Shown: positions 8,534-17,143, numbered from the stretch's first letter. The stretch is 54,969 bases of DNA from Massilimicrobiota sp. An134 (GCF_002160815.1 NZ_NFLH01000015.1:1-54969); one strand, 5' to 3'. Notes: a model not told the origin generated them from the sequence alone. Numbers and translations are program-made.

Positions 8534-9508
8534 CTACATCATAGCCAATGAAGAATCTTGAATGATGTTTTCAGGTAATTCAACATCAATTTGTGTCATG
8601 ACATCCTGATTCACATAAATCTTTAAATCATCCTTAAAAACCTTAACAGGAATATCACTTACATTTGAACCATTAAGAATTTGATCAACCATATTGGCAG
8701 TTTCCCTTCCCAATTCTTCATAGTCAATCCCAACGCTTAAAAATCCACCATCCTGTACCATAGAATCTGCTCCTACATAAAGTGGAACTTGTGACTCAAT
8801 ACATGAATGACTGACAACATTCATAGCACTGGCAATTGTATTGTCATTAGGAGCAAAAACAGCATCACATTGAGTTGCAAGAACATCAATTGCACTTTGA
8901 ACTTCATTAACATTTGTAATAGTTGCTTCTTTAATTTCAAAACCATGCTTTTGTGCATAATTTTTAGCTTTTTGAATATTTGTTACTGAATTAGCTTCTC
9001 CTTTGTTGTAAATAACTCCTAAAGTTTTTAAATTCGGATTTATTTCAAGGGCTTTATCAAGAATCAAATCTACTTGAATCTCATCACTAGTTCCTGTTAT
9101 ATTTTTATCTGGTTTTTCTAAAGAACTTGTCAGTTTAGCTCCAATTGGATCACTCACTGCAGCAAAGACAACAGGTGTTGTTGAAGAAAGCGAAGCAACT
9201 GACTGAGCAACAGGGGTTGCTATCGCAACAACGACATCAGGATTTTCTGATGCAAATGTTTGTGTAATACTAGCTGCAATACTATTATCCCCTTGTGCAT
9301 TTTTAAAAATATATTCAATATTTTGATTATCTTGATAACCTAACTCTTCCATTTGCTTATCAAAAGCATCCTTAATTGTATTTAATGATGTGTGTTCCAT
9401 ATATTGAACAACAGCAACTTTTTTCACAGTTGAGTTATCACCTTGACAACCCATTGTCATTGATAATATACATATTCCTATTAATACGTTTTTTAAAATT
9501 TTTTTCAT
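8534..9508 (-). CDS. trpX: Substrate-binding lipoprotein of a tryptophan-type ABC transporter
   Basis: The protein captures substrate outside the membrane. The N-terminus (MKKILKNVLIGICILSMTMGC) is a lipoprotein signal peptide, with Cys about residue 21 as the anchor. The mature part is an ABC_sub_bind (PF04392) periplasmic-binding fold: KKVAVVQYMEHTSLN at its start, PDVVVAIATPVAQS, VVFAAVSDPIGAKL, and the hinge LGVIYNKGEANS. ATG 9508 has AAGGAG 9 nt upstream; the longer frame from 9541 lacks a site. It is the first gene of the operon and directly follows the Trp-specific T-box, so tryptophan or a precursor is the likely ligand. Confidence 0.9.
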   Translation of the reverse strand: MKKILKNVLIGICILSMTMGCQGDNSTVKKVAVVQYMEHTSLNTIKDAFDKQMEELGYQDNQNIEYIFKNAQGDNSIAASITQTFASENPDVVVAIATPVAQSVASLSSTTPVVFAAVSDPIGAKLTSSLEKPDKNITGTSDEIQVDLILDKALEINPNLKTLGVIYNKGEANSVTNIQKAKNYAQKHGFEIKEATITNVNEVQSAIDVLATQCDAVFAPNDNTIASAMNVVSHSCIESQVPLYVGADSMVQDGGFLSVGIDYEELGRETANMVDQILNGSNVSDIPVKVFKDDLKIYVNQDVMTQIDVELPENIIQDSSLAMM

Positions 9509-9611
9509 AGTCTTATCTCCTTTATATTGTATTTTATTCATGTTTAACTAGAAAATAAGACACCATCGTTTCATTTTCATAAGAAAGCTCCTTTCTTATT
9601 GGCATATAAAC

Positions 9612-9862
9612 AAAAAACACCTGTCCATCAAAGGACAGATGTTATAATCTGCGGTACCACCTTTATTGGTTATAAAAATAACCCACCTCATTAAAATGCC
9701 AACACATTTTTGCTTTGTAACGTAAGCTCACGTCGCAGGATACTCGTTACCTTTCCCCTTTGCCCTCATAGGTCCATTTACTTAACTGCCACTATCCAGC
9801 TTCCACCATCCTGGACTCTCTTTAAGTACATTTTCAAGTTTTATCTCCTACTCATTGGTTTG
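9612..9862 (-). promoter_or_regulatory. T-box riboswitch with Trp (TGG) specifier
   Basis: Read on the minus strand, it has stem I with GGTGGAAGC, a specifier loop with TGG at 9776-9774 followed by ACCTATGAG, the T-box core AAGGTGGTACCGC near 9665-9651, and a terminator (ACATCTGTCC / GGACAGGTGT then T-run, about 9642-9612). The flanking helix ACTTAA/TTAAGT sets the specifier register. Uncharged tRNA-Trp should block the terminator and switch on the transporter operon downstream. Confidence 0.92.
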
Positions 9863-9870
9863 TTTATATC

Positions 9871-9899
9871 AAATTATCACACCTTTATTAAATTGTCAA
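9871..9899 (-). promoter_or_regulatory. Promoter of the Trp T-box operon
   Basis: TTGACA at 9899-9894 is followed 17 bp later by TAATTT 9876-9871 (GATAAT overlaps it with a shorter spacer). It lies just upstream of stem I of the T-box. Confidence 0.7.
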
Positions 9900-9941
9900 T
9901 ATTTTTAGATAAAAAATAAATAATATCTATTTTTTTGTTAA

Positions 9942-10688
9942 TTAAATAAACAAATAGCTGTAAAAATATAAAATATATTCTCCAAAAAACAAAGAAATAA
10001 GAATTCCCACACAAAGAAAACCAGCAAATGCGATATGATGATGGCGATGTGTTTTTTTATAAAAAAGTAAATATGATGCATAGATTCCACCCAATAAAAC
10101 CGCTATCGTAAAAGCAAGTATAATCTTTATATATCCTAACATAAAGCCATTAACCATCAATAATTTGATATCCCCACCACCAAAACTATCTGGAATCCAA
10201 AAATTGAGTAATAATAATGGCATACTTATAATCAATATACCTATCAAATGTTCCCACAATGAAACATCACTATAAGGCATTAATCCTGATACAATAAATA
10301 TTTCTAAAATAATCATTTCATCAGGTATAATTTGCCATTGTCTATCTATTAATGAAATGGTTATAAAATCCATTATCAATAAAAAAAGAAGAATAGCCTT
10401 TATCACTTGGGATTCATAATAGACAAGTAAGACAAGCAAAAAACCACTCATCATTTCAAAGATAGGATAAAAAAGTGAAATGCGGTGATGACAATATCGA
10501 CATCTTCCTTTTAACATCACATAACTGACAATAGGTATTAAATCAAACCATTGTAAAGGATGCAAACAATCAAAACAAAAACTTCTTCCTTTTACAATAT
10601 CCAAACCAAGTGGCAATCGATCTTTACACACTTGAAAAAAACTTCCTATAACAGCACCCAAAATAAAAAACCATACATATAAAAACAT
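9942..10688 (-). CDS. Prepilin peptidase (type IV leader peptidase, A24)
   Basis: This membrane aspartate protease cleaves and N-methylates type IV prepilin-like proteins. It opens with LGAVIGSFFQVCKDRLPLGLD, has the two zinc-type CxxC pairs (CFDCLHPL and CRYCHHRIS), and the two catalytic Asp sites (SLIDRQWQIIPDE and SFGGGDIKLL). There are about seven or eight membrane segments. The start is ATG 10688, with AAAGGGG 8 nt upstream; earlier ATGs at 10694 and 10706 are too close to that site. No pilin or competence gene lies beside it, so the substrate is encoded elsewhere. Confidence 0.9.
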   Translation of the reverse strand: MFLYVWFFILGAVIGSFFQVCKDRLPLGLDIVKGRSFCFDCLHPLQWFDLIPIVSYVMLKGRCRYCHHRISLFYPIFEMMSGFLLVLLVYYESQVIKAILLFLLIMDFITISLIDRQWQIIPDEMIILEIFIVSGLMPYSDVSLWEHLIGILIISMPLLLLNFWIPDSFGGGDIKLLMVNGFMLGYIKIILAFTIAVLLGGIYASYLLFYKKTHRHHHIAFAGFLCVGILISLFFGEYILYFYSYLFI

Positions 10689-10786
10689 CTTCATGTCCCC
10701 TTTCATAGATATTTTTATAGTTGGCTTTGTTTCATATTTCGATATTATTCTATCTTAAAATATATTCATTTTCAACAAAAAAATAT

Positions 10787-10883
10787 TTGACATTTTTTAT
10801 TTTTTCTATAAAATATGGAGTGCTGTAAAGCTATAGATTTCTCTATTTCTGATTAATAAATAGAAAATTCTATAGCTTTTTTT
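10787..10883 (+). promoter_or_regulatory. Promoter and terminator-like leader of the MATE gene
   Basis: TTGACA 10787-10792, a 16-bp spacer and TAAAAT 10809-10814 form a promoter. Directly after the expected start, AAAGCTATAGA 10827-10837 pairs with TCTATAGCTTT 10869-10879. An inner TCTATTT/AAATAGA extends the stem, and seven T residues follow (10877-10883). The ribosome site AAAGGAG comes right after. This is an intrinsic terminator between a promoter and its gene, so it looks like an attenuator. Confidence 0.7.
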
Positions 10884-10904
10884 ACGAAAGGAGAATCTCA
10901 AATT

Positions 10905-12257
10905 ATGGAAAAAAGAAATCCAATGGCTTATAAACCTATTTTTCCCCTTTTGATGTCTATGGCCTTTCCGCCAATGATTTCAATGCTTATTCAATCATTA
11001 TACAATATAGTTGATAGTATTTTTGTGGCACAGCTTGGTGAAGAAGCTTTAACAGCTGTTTCGTTAATCTACCCCTTACAAAACTTATCATTAGCATTTT
11101 CCTGTGGTGTAGGTATTGCTTTAAACGCCATTATCGCAAGACATTTAGGTGCACATAATGATAAAGAAGCATCATTTGTCGCTACTCAAGGCATTGTTAT
11201 GACACTTTTACATTCCATTCTTTTTGTTGGAATTGGATTATTCCTTATAGAACCTTTTTTAACTCTTTTTACTCAAAATCAGGATGTCATACAATATGGA
11301 ATCGAATACGGTTTTATTGTTATTACTTTTACATTTTCAACATTTATTCACTTAGTCATCGAAAAAATGTTTCAGGCTTGTGGAAATATGATCATTCCCA
11401 TGATTATGCAAATGGTTGGAGCAATTGTTAATATTATTTTAGATCCAATACTGATCTTTGGATATTTTGGATTACCTACTTTAGGTGTAAGTGGTGCAGC
11501 TCTAGCAACTATTATTGGACAATTTAGTGCCTGCTTTTTATCAATATATTTATTCTTACGCTATAATTCACATATCCATATTTCATTCCGTCATTTTCGT
11601 ATTGATTGGCATACATTTAAAAACTTATATTCAATAGCTATTCCATCTGGAGTTATGATGTGTTTACCTTCTGTTTTAGTTTCAGCATTAAATGGTATCC
11701 TTGCTCCTGTGTCTCAAACTGCCGTTGCATTCTTTGGTATCTATTATAAACTGCAAACATTCGTTAATATGCCAACAACAGGAGTTGTACAAGGAATGCG
11801 TCCAATTATGAGTTATAATTATGGAGCTCATCAAAGAAATCGTATGGATCAGACATTAAAAATGGCAACTCTTACTATTGGAACTATTCTATTATTTGGT
11901 ACATGTCTATTCTTTATTTTCCCAGCTCAAATTCTTCAAATGTTTAATGCCAATCAAGATATGCTTATGGTTGGAATAACTGGATTACGTATTTTATCAT
12001 TAAGTTTTATCTGTTCTACATTTGCCATTGTTATGTCTGGAGTTTTTGAATCATTAGGAAAAGGACCTATTTCTTTAATCATTACACTCACAAGACAATT
12101 TATCATCATTATCCCATTATCCCTTATTCTTTTACCACTTGTTGGCGTAACTGGTATCTGGTTAACATTTCCTTTATCAGAGCTGATTGCCTCATTCATT
12201 GCTTTTCTTTTATATCAAAAAGTTTATAAAAAAATAAAAATAGGAAATGAAAATTAA
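10905..12257 (+). CDS. MATE-family multidrug/cation exporter
   Basis: The 450-residue protein has about twelve hydrophobic helices arranged as two similar halves and exports drugs or metabolites using a sodium or proton gradient. Typical features are PPMISMLIQSLYNIVDSIFVAQLGEEALTAV in helix 1-2, PLQNLSLAFSCGVGIALNAIIARHLGA, and a second-half repeat beginning IAIPSGVMMCLPS. The start at 10905 follows AAAGGAG. Expression is probably limited by the terminator-like hairpin in its leader. The substrate is unknown. Confidence 0.9.
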   Translation: MEKRNPMAYKPIFPLLMSMAFPPMISMLIQSLYNIVDSIFVAQLGEEALTAVSLIYPLQNLSLAFSCGVGIALNAIIARHLGAHNDKEASFVATQGIVMTLLHSILFVGIGLFLIEPFLTLFTQNQDVIQYGIEYGFIVITFTFSTFIHLVIEKMFQACGNMIIPMIMQMVGAIVNIILDPILIFGYFGLPTLGVSGAALATIIGQFSACFLSIYLFLRYNSHIHISFRHFRIDWHTFKNLYSIAIPSGVMMCLPSVLVSALNGILAPVSQTAVAFFGIYYKLQTFVNMPTTGVVQGMRPIMSYNYGAHQRNRMDQTLKMATLTIGTILLFGTCLFFIFPAQILQMFNANQDMLMVGITGLRILSLSFICSTFAIVMSGVFESLGKGPISLIITLTRQFIIIIPLSLILLPLVGVTGIWLTFPLSELIASFIAFLLYQKVYKKIKIGNEN

Positions 12258-12277
12258 TGATTCATTTCCTTTTTTTA
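12243..12277 (+). terminator. Intrinsic terminator of the MATE gene
   Basis: GGAAATGA 12243-12250 pairs with TCATTTCC 12262-12269, followed by eight T residues. The stop codon lies in the loop. Confidence 0.85.
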
Positions 12278-12388
12278 CAAAAATTTAATATATGATAATG
12301 TTGTACATTTGATTCTTTTCTTACCATTTTTCAATGATATTCAAAATAAAACAAAGTTATAAAAACAAACAGTTATATATACATAATA

Positions 12389-12655
12389 TTATCCATGTAT
12401 AATAGCTACAGCTAAATGAACACCTCGTTTAAACTGTATAAATCCATACTCATAAACAAATTCATTCACACAGTTTTCTAATTCTTCAACTTCTTCTTCA
12501 CTCAGTATTAATTTTCTATTTATAATACGTTCATGAAATTGATCCATTAAATCAAAATAACGAATATGTATCTGTTCCAGCATCATTTCTTCATCTTGAT
12601 TTAAAATAATATCAGAAGAATATATATCTTTTAAAACATTATCCATATCACACAT
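12389..12655 (-). CDS. Small acidic protein, DUF6809-like
   Basis: The 88-residue protein starts at ATG 12655 (MCDMDNVLK), with AAGGAG about 10 nt upstream; the longer frame from 12706 would overlap the preceding gene and lacks a site. It is helical and acidic (LSEEEVEELENCVNEF) and ends in YGFIQFKRGVHLAVAII, a pattern I associate with the DUF6809 family of unknown function. It lies 34 bp after the polymerase-like gene and is probably co-transcribed with it. In Gram-positive bacteria Y-family polymerase genes often travel with a small helical protein (for example YolD), and this may play that part. No function is proven. Confidence 0.65.
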   Translation of the reverse strand: MCDMDNVLKDIYSSDIILNQDEEMMLEQIHIRYFDLMDQFHERIINRKLILSEEEVEELENCVNEFVYEYGFIQFKRGVHLAVAIIHG

Positions 12656-12689
12656 AGTTCTCTTCTCCTTACTGAGATGATCATAAGAA

Positions 12690-13595
12690 CTAAACTGTTT
12701 TTTCAAACAATGAGCAATTTTTTAATGGCAAATGATTATGCTGTCCAAATATTTTTCTTTTAACATGATGTAAATCCACTTTATTTGGTAATATATATGA
12801 TTCATCCTGAAAATCTTTAAAATCGCATAACACTATTCTTAATCCAAAATATTGACCCTGATAAGAAAATTCATTTAATAATTTTCCAATAACATACATA
12901 ATCTCACTATGAATATTTGTATAATTTCTTAATTTCTCTTCTTTTTTATAAAAATTCAACTGCATGTCATAGAATTGAATTTGAATACAACGAATTCCAT
13001 AGTCTTTTTCTTTAAGTTGCTTGACTAAATTGAAGCTTAGATTTTGTGCTATTATTAAAGCTTCTCTGGCATTTAAAAAAGTATCTTGATTATCTTGACC
13101 GAATGATTGAGGAAGGGTATGAACTGTTCTATGTATTTGAGACATTTCATCTCTTTTTTGAGAGCATATATTCTTCCCAAATATTTTTACTGCCTGATAA
13201 AAACTTAAAATTCTATATGATTCATAACTGTGCATATAAATCCATTTGGCAAATTCTTGATGAAAACTGAATCCTATATGTATTGAAATACAAAGTTCAT
13301 CTGCTATTCTTTTCTGAATACATTTCATAAGTTTGATAGAATCCATACCAAATACATATTGAGATTTTGTTAAATCAAAAAATATATCATTTCTTTCTTC
13401 TTCAAAGACATCATTACAATATTCATATAAAATATTTTTTATTTGCTCTTTATAGAAACAATATTCATCCATGTTTCTTTGTTTGTTGATGAGTTCTTGA
13501 TGAATCAATCTCTTTTTTATAATGAAATTTCTCTTTTTCTCTATTTGATCTATGCATTCTTCAAAACAAATATATCCAATTAAAGTTTTCCACAT
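12690..13595 (-). CDS. Degenerate Y-family DNA polymerase-like protein (UmuC/UvrX-related), probably inactive
   Basis: The 301-residue protein starts at ATG 13595, with GAGGAG 8 nt upstream. Residues about 48-120 resemble the palm of Y-family polymerases: an YKEQIKNILYEYC helix, ERNDIFFDLT where active enzymes read SxDEaflDvT, then IQKRIADELCISIHIGFS. Residues about 155-265 resemble the little finger (LPQSFGQDNQ, a helix ending VKQLKEKDYGIRCIQIQFY, and GLRIVLCDF). Asn69-Asp70 replaces the catalytic Asp-Glu, and no N-terminal DxxxFFxxxE motif is seen, so catalysis is unlikely. It is shorter than the 400-500 residues of the family. It diverges from an S24 repressor and lies under a promoter with a candidate operator. 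The assignment rests on pattern recognition alone. Confidence 0.62.
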   Translation of the reverse strand: MWKTLIGYICFEECIDQIEKKRNFIIKKRLIHQELINKQRNMDEYCFYKEQIKNILYEYCNDVFEEERNDIFFDLTKSQYVFGMDSIKLMKCIQKRIADELCISIHIGFSFHQEFAKWIYMHSYESYRILSFYQAVKIFGKNICSQKRDEMSQIHRTVHTLPQSFGQDNQDTFLNAREALIIAQNLSFNLVKQLKEKDYGIRCIQIQFYDMQLNFYKKEEKLRNYTNIHSEIMYVIGKLLNEFSYQGQYFGLRIVLCDFKDFQDESYILPNKVDLHHVKRKIFGQHNHLPLKNCSLFEKTV

Positions 13596-13616
13596 ATTTC
13601 TCACTCCTCGTCAATT

Positions 13617-13721
13617 ATTATATATGACCTTGTTGCATATTTCAATATTTTTATGCAACTTATTTTATTATTTTTGATTTTTTCTTTATTTTAGATGTAT
13701 TTTATACTATAATATGCATAT
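13617..13721. promoter_or_regulatory. Divergent promoters with repeated TTGCATA operator half-sites
   Basis: On the minus strand, TTGAAA 13645-13640, a 17-bp spacer and TATAAT 13622-13617 drive the polymerase-like gene. The spacer contains GTTGCATA 13632-13639, inverted as TATGCAAC 13652-13659. On the plus strand TATAAT 13708-13713 precedes the repressor gene, and the palindrome ATATGCATAT 13712-13721 overlaps it. These sites are well placed for the S24 repressor to shut off both promoters. Confidence 0.68.
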
Positions 13722-13733
13722 AGGAGGTTGACC

Positions 13734-14330
13734 ATGGAACTCAAAGACATTATTAAGGATTATAAATATAGGCATCAACTTACAAATGATGAAATTGCTC
13801 AAAAACTAGGAGTCACGAAATCTACTGTCAGTCGTTGGATTTCAGGAGATGTCAAAAGAATTCAAGATGAAACATTAAAAAGATTAAATGAACTCCTTGG
13901 TTATGATATTGAACCCGTTATCAAAGGAAAGTCCATTCATTTAAAGCGTCCTATTTTAGGTTATGCAAAAGCCGGATATGATATGTATGGAGAAAATAAC
14001 TATATGGGTGAAGAAGAAGTCACAGAAGAAGATTTTTATAAGGGAGATTATTTTTTGCAGATTCAAGGTGATTCCATGACTGGATCAGGAATAATGGATG
14101 GAGATTTAGCCCTTATTAAACAATGTTCCTATGCCTCAACAGGTGATATTGCAGTTGTCATGATTGGTGGTGAAGAAGTAACAGTGAAGCGTATTATCAA
14201 AAAACCAGATATGCTTATTTTGGAAGCCACAAACCCACTTGTTGAAAATAGATATTTTTCTAATGAAGAAGTTGAACAACTTCCTGTTCGTATCATTGGT
14301 AAAGTCGTTTATACAAAAACTTATTTTTAA
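13734..14330 (+). CDS. LexA/CI-like S24 self-cleaving repressor with XRE helix-turn-helix
   Basis: The 198-residue protein starts at ATG 13734, six bases after AGGAGG; the TTG at 13728 abuts that site. Residues 16-40 (LTNDEIAQKLGVTKSTVSRWISG) form an XRE-type helix-turn-helix. The C-terminal S24 domain has the Ala80-Gly81 cleavage pair (GYAKAGYDMYG), the nucleophile Ser114 in QGDSMTGSGI and Lys152 in VTVKRIIKK. Such proteins cleave themselves when activated RecA filaments form, which de-represses their targets. Divergent placement from the polymerase-like gene and shared half-sites suggest those are its targets, together with itself. Confidence 0.9.
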   Translation: MELKDIIKDYKYRHQLTNDEIAQKLGVTKSTVSRWISGDVKRIQDETLKRLNELLGYDIEPVIKGKSIHLKRPILGYAKAGYDMYGENNYMGEEEVTEEDFYKGDYFLQIQGDSMTGSGIMDGDLALIKQCSYASTGDIAVVMIGGEEVTVKRIIKKPDMLILEATNPLVENRYFSNEEVEQLPVRIIGKVVYTKTYF

Positions 14331-14333
14331 ACA

Positions 14334-14409
14334 AAAAAATCTCATTCATGTTTTGAACTCTAAAGCTAATCTAACTTTAAGGGTTCACTCCATCTATGAG
14401 ATTTTTTAT
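14334..14409. terminator. Long bidirectional terminator hairpin
   Basis: AAAAATCTCAT 14335-14345 pairs with ATGAGATTTTT 14396-14406. Inside, GAAC 14355-14358 pairs with GTTC 14383-14386, and TAAAG 14361-14365 with CTTTA 14375-14379. Runs of A and T at the ends let it stop transcription from both the repressor gene and the GNAT gene, whose stop codon lies in the right arm. Confidence 0.75.
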
Positions 14410-15335
14410 ATATCACAAGACATACAAATCAAATGCTTTTCTTCAACAAAATTATTTTTACTATAAAATCCTTCACTTAAAAAACCACGAATTGTCTGTA
14501 AAACCATTCTCTCTATATGCAATTTGATACATTCTTTTTTTGTTTGTTGTAATAGATAACTTCCTAAATGTTGTCCATGCAATTCTGGTAAAATGCAGAC
14601 TTCATCAATCCATAGCTCTTTCTTTTCTAAATAAGTCATTTGACGTCCTAGTATCATACCTATCAACTGATTATCTCGATATAGAACATATCCCAAAGCA
14701 TATGGTGAAAGTAGCATTTCTTTCAATCGCTGATAAGACTGCTCATAAGTCCACGTTTCATTCCATGGTTCTTGCATAAAACATTGCTGAAATAATATTG
14801 AACACTTATTTAAATGATAATATTGCATGGGAATAAAACACATTTCATGACTTTCAAGTTCTAAAAACATATCATACCATGTCACTCCACCATGGATAGA
14901 TTGAGAAACTCCCAAGCAACTATAACCAAATTGTTTATAAAAATCTATTAACTCTTTTTTACAAGTCAGTACCAAGCCTTTTTTACCTCTTATAAGAGCC
15001 AGATCAATAAAAGCATTCATTAATTTTTGAGCAATCCCACGATGTTGAAAAGTTGGTAAAACAGCTAAACCAAATATACTTTGATATGGATGATTGAAAT
15101 CATGTAAGGATGTATCTTCATAATATTGATCAATTAAAAAACGTGTTGAAATCATTGCCCCATTGATAAATCCAACAATCTGTCCTTCTATAACGGCTAC
15201 TAAAAAACAATCAGGAAAAGCAAGAAATCTTTGTTGAAATTGTTGTTTAGTTGCAGCTTCTTGAGCAGGAAAACAAATTCTTTCAATTTCAGCAAGTTTT
15301 ATTAAATCTTGCTCTTTGGCTAATCTTATTTCCAT
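14406..15335 (-). CDS. Tandem GNAT acetyltransferase
   Basis: The 309-residue protein has two GNAT folds. The first (1-160) has the acetyl-CoA loop FGLAVLPTFQHRGIAQKLM and an ending typical of arylalkylamine-like members (FYKQFGYSCLGVSQSIHGG). The second (165-309) has VCILPELHGQHLGSYLL and ends GFYSKNNFVEEKH. GNAT enzymes acetylate amines, peptides or small molecules; the substrate is unknown. Both loops keep the Q/R-x-x-G-x-G/A shape, so both domains may bind acetyl-CoA. The ribosome site before 15335 is weak. Confidence 0.82.
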   Translation of the reverse strand: MEIRLAKEQDLIKLAEIERICFPAQEAATKQQFQQRFLAFPDCFLVAVIEGQIVGFINGAMISTRFLIDQYYEDTSLHDFNHPYQSIFGLAVLPTFQHRGIAQKLMNAFIDLALIRGKKGLVLTCKKELIDFYKQFGYSCLGVSQSIHGGVTWYDMFLELESHEMCFIPMQYYHLNKCSILFQQCFMQEPWNETWTYEQSYQRLKEMLLSPYALGYVLYRDNQLIGMILGRQMTYLEKKELWIDEVCILPELHGQHLGSYLLQQTKKECIKLHIERMVLQTIRGFLSEGFYSKNNFVEEKHLICMSCDI

Positions 15336-15348
15336 ATATACTTTTTAT

Positions 15349-15382
15349 AAAAAAAGACATTAATGTTTGATCAATGTCTTTA
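15349..15382 (-). terminator. Intrinsic terminator of the dnaK operon
   Basis: On the minus strand AAAGACATT pairs with AATGTCTTT and a run of T follows. It overlaps the dnaK stop codon. Confidence 0.75.
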
Positions 15383-17143
15383 TTCACCCATAGAAAGCAA
15401 GAATGCTGCACTATCTTCCAATCTTTGTTTTGCTTCTTTAATTTCCTGAAATTGTGCATCTGGGCATGTTTCAAACTGTACTTTTTTTGTTAATTTCTTT
15501 AATTGATTCAATTCATTTTTAATTTGTGTCCTTACAGTTTTATCTATTTCTTTATGATGTTTTGCTAAACTGGCTTCTACTCTTGACATTAATGTTTCTA
15601 AATCATTTTTAAAAACAAGTCTTTCTTTTGTTTTAGCATCCTGCTGTTCAAATTGTTTAGCTTCATGAATAGCTCTTTCAATATCTTCATCAGACATATG
15701 AGAACCATTTTCAATAGTAATACTTTGCATATTTCCACTAGCCAAATCTTTTGCAGAAACACTTACGATACCATTAACATCAATATCAAAAGTGACTTCA
15801 ATTTGTGGAATTCCACGCATTGCACGCTTAATCTTTTTAAGTTTAAATTTACCTAAACTTTTATTGTCTTTAGCTAAAGGTCTTTCCCCTTGTAAAACAT
15901 TAATTTCAACTTGTGTCTGGAAATTAGATGATGTTGTAAAAATTTGACTATGACTTGTTGGAATTGGTGTATTTCGATCAATTAATGGAGTTGCAACTCC
16001 CCCTACTGTTTCAATAGATAATGTCAATGGTGTCACATCTAATAATAAGACATCATAATTTCCCATTGCAGTCACATCACCAGATAATTTACCACCTTGA
16101 ATTCCTGCTCCCATAGCGACACATTCATCAGGATTTAATGATTTACTTGGTGTAATTCCAGTAACTTCCTTAATTTTATCTTGAACTGCTGGAATACGTG
16201 AAGACCCACCTACAAGAATAATCTTATTCAATTCAGCAGGTAATAAACGTGCATCATTTAACGCATTTTGCATTGGGAGAATTGTTCTTTCAACTAATTC
16301 TCTAGTCATACGATTAAATAAATCTCTTGTGATTGTCATTTCTAAATTTTGTGGTCCTGCAGATGTCGTTGTAATAAATGGTAAAGATACAACAGTAGAA
16401 GTCATTGAAGATAATTCAATTTTTGCTTTTTCAGCAGCTTCTTTGATACGTTGCATAGCCATTAAATCATTTCTCAATGAAATCCCTGAGCTTTTCTCAA
16501 ATTCAGTTAAAATATGTTGTGCTAATAATTCATTAAAATCATCACCACCTAGATGATTATCTCCTGATGTTGATAGAACTTCAATCACTCCATTACCAAT
16601 TTCAATAATAGAAACATCAAAAGTTCCTCCACCCAAGTCAAAAACCATCATTTTTTGCCCATAACTATTTTCTAAACCATATGCCAATGCTGCTGCAGTT
16701 GGTTCATTAATAATACGCATAACTTCCAATCCAGCAATTCTTCCAGCATCTTTTGTGGCTTGACGTTGGGCATCATTAAAATAAGCAGGTACTGTAATAA
16801 CAGCCTGTTTAACTTCTTCTCCTAAATAATTTTCAGCATCTATTTTTAATTTCTGTAAAATCATGGCAGAAATTTCCTGGGGTGTATACTCACGATTGCC
16901 AATTTTCTTTTTATAATCAGTTCCCATTTCACGTTTAATAGATGAAATTGTCCCCATTGGATTTGTAACAGCCTGTCGCTTAGCACTTTCCCCTACAAGT
17001 CTTTGTCCATCATGTGTGAATGCTACAACACTTGGTGTTGTTTTCGCTCCTTCACTATTAGGAATAATGGTTGTTTTTCCATTTTCAATAAAAGACATAC
17101 AACTATTTGTTGTTCCTAAATCAATACCAATAATCTTACTCAT
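15380..17143 (-). CDS. dnaK: Hsp70 chaperone, DnaK-type
   Basis: It is an ATP-dependent chaperone that binds unfolded peptide. The ATPase domain (1-360) has [29 protein letters not shown] and [13 protein letters not shown]. The substrate domain follows with [17 protein letters not shown], and a lid helix ends at residue 587. The acidic EEVDK-type tail and Gly-rich linker of canonical DnaK are absent, and no grpE or hrcA is beside it. It may therefore be a second, dedicated DnaK, not the main heat-shock copy. AAAGGAG lies before ATG 17143. The operon order on the minus strand is DUF5685, dnaJ-like, dnaK. Confidence 0.9.
   Translation of the reverse strand: MSKIIGIDLGTTNSCMSFIENGKTTIIPNSEGAKTTPSVVAFTHDGQRLVGESAKRQAVTNPMGTISSIKREMGTDYKKKIGNREYTPQEISAMILQKLKIDAENYLGEEVKQAVITVPAYFNDAQRQATKDAGRIAGLEVMRIINEPTAAALAYGLENSYGQKMMVFDLGGGTFDVSIIEIGNGVIEVLSTSGDNHLGGDDFNELLAQHILTEFEKSSGISLRNDLMAMQRIKEAAEKAKIELSSMTSTVVSLPFITTTSAGPQNLEMTITRDLFNRMTRELVERTILPMQNALNDARLLPAELNKIILVGGSSRIPAVQDKIKEVTGITPSKSLNPDECVAMGAGIQGGKLSGDVTAMGNYDVLLLDVTPLTLSIETVGGVATPLIDRNTPIPTSHSQIFTTSSNFQTQVEINVLQGERPLAKDNKSLGKFKLKKIKRAMRGIPQIEVTFDIDVNGIVSVSAKDLASGNMQSITIENGSHMSDEDIERAIHEAKQFEQQDAKTKERLVFKNDLETLMSRVEASLAKHHKEIDKTVRTQIKNELNQLKKLTKKVQFETCPDAQFQEIKEAKQRLEDSAAFLLSMGE

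Noticed and set aside
10815-10856. 13-codon leader peptide MECCKAIDFSISD before the MATE gene
   Set aside because: Its ATG lies just upstream of the predicted transcript start and has no ribosome site.
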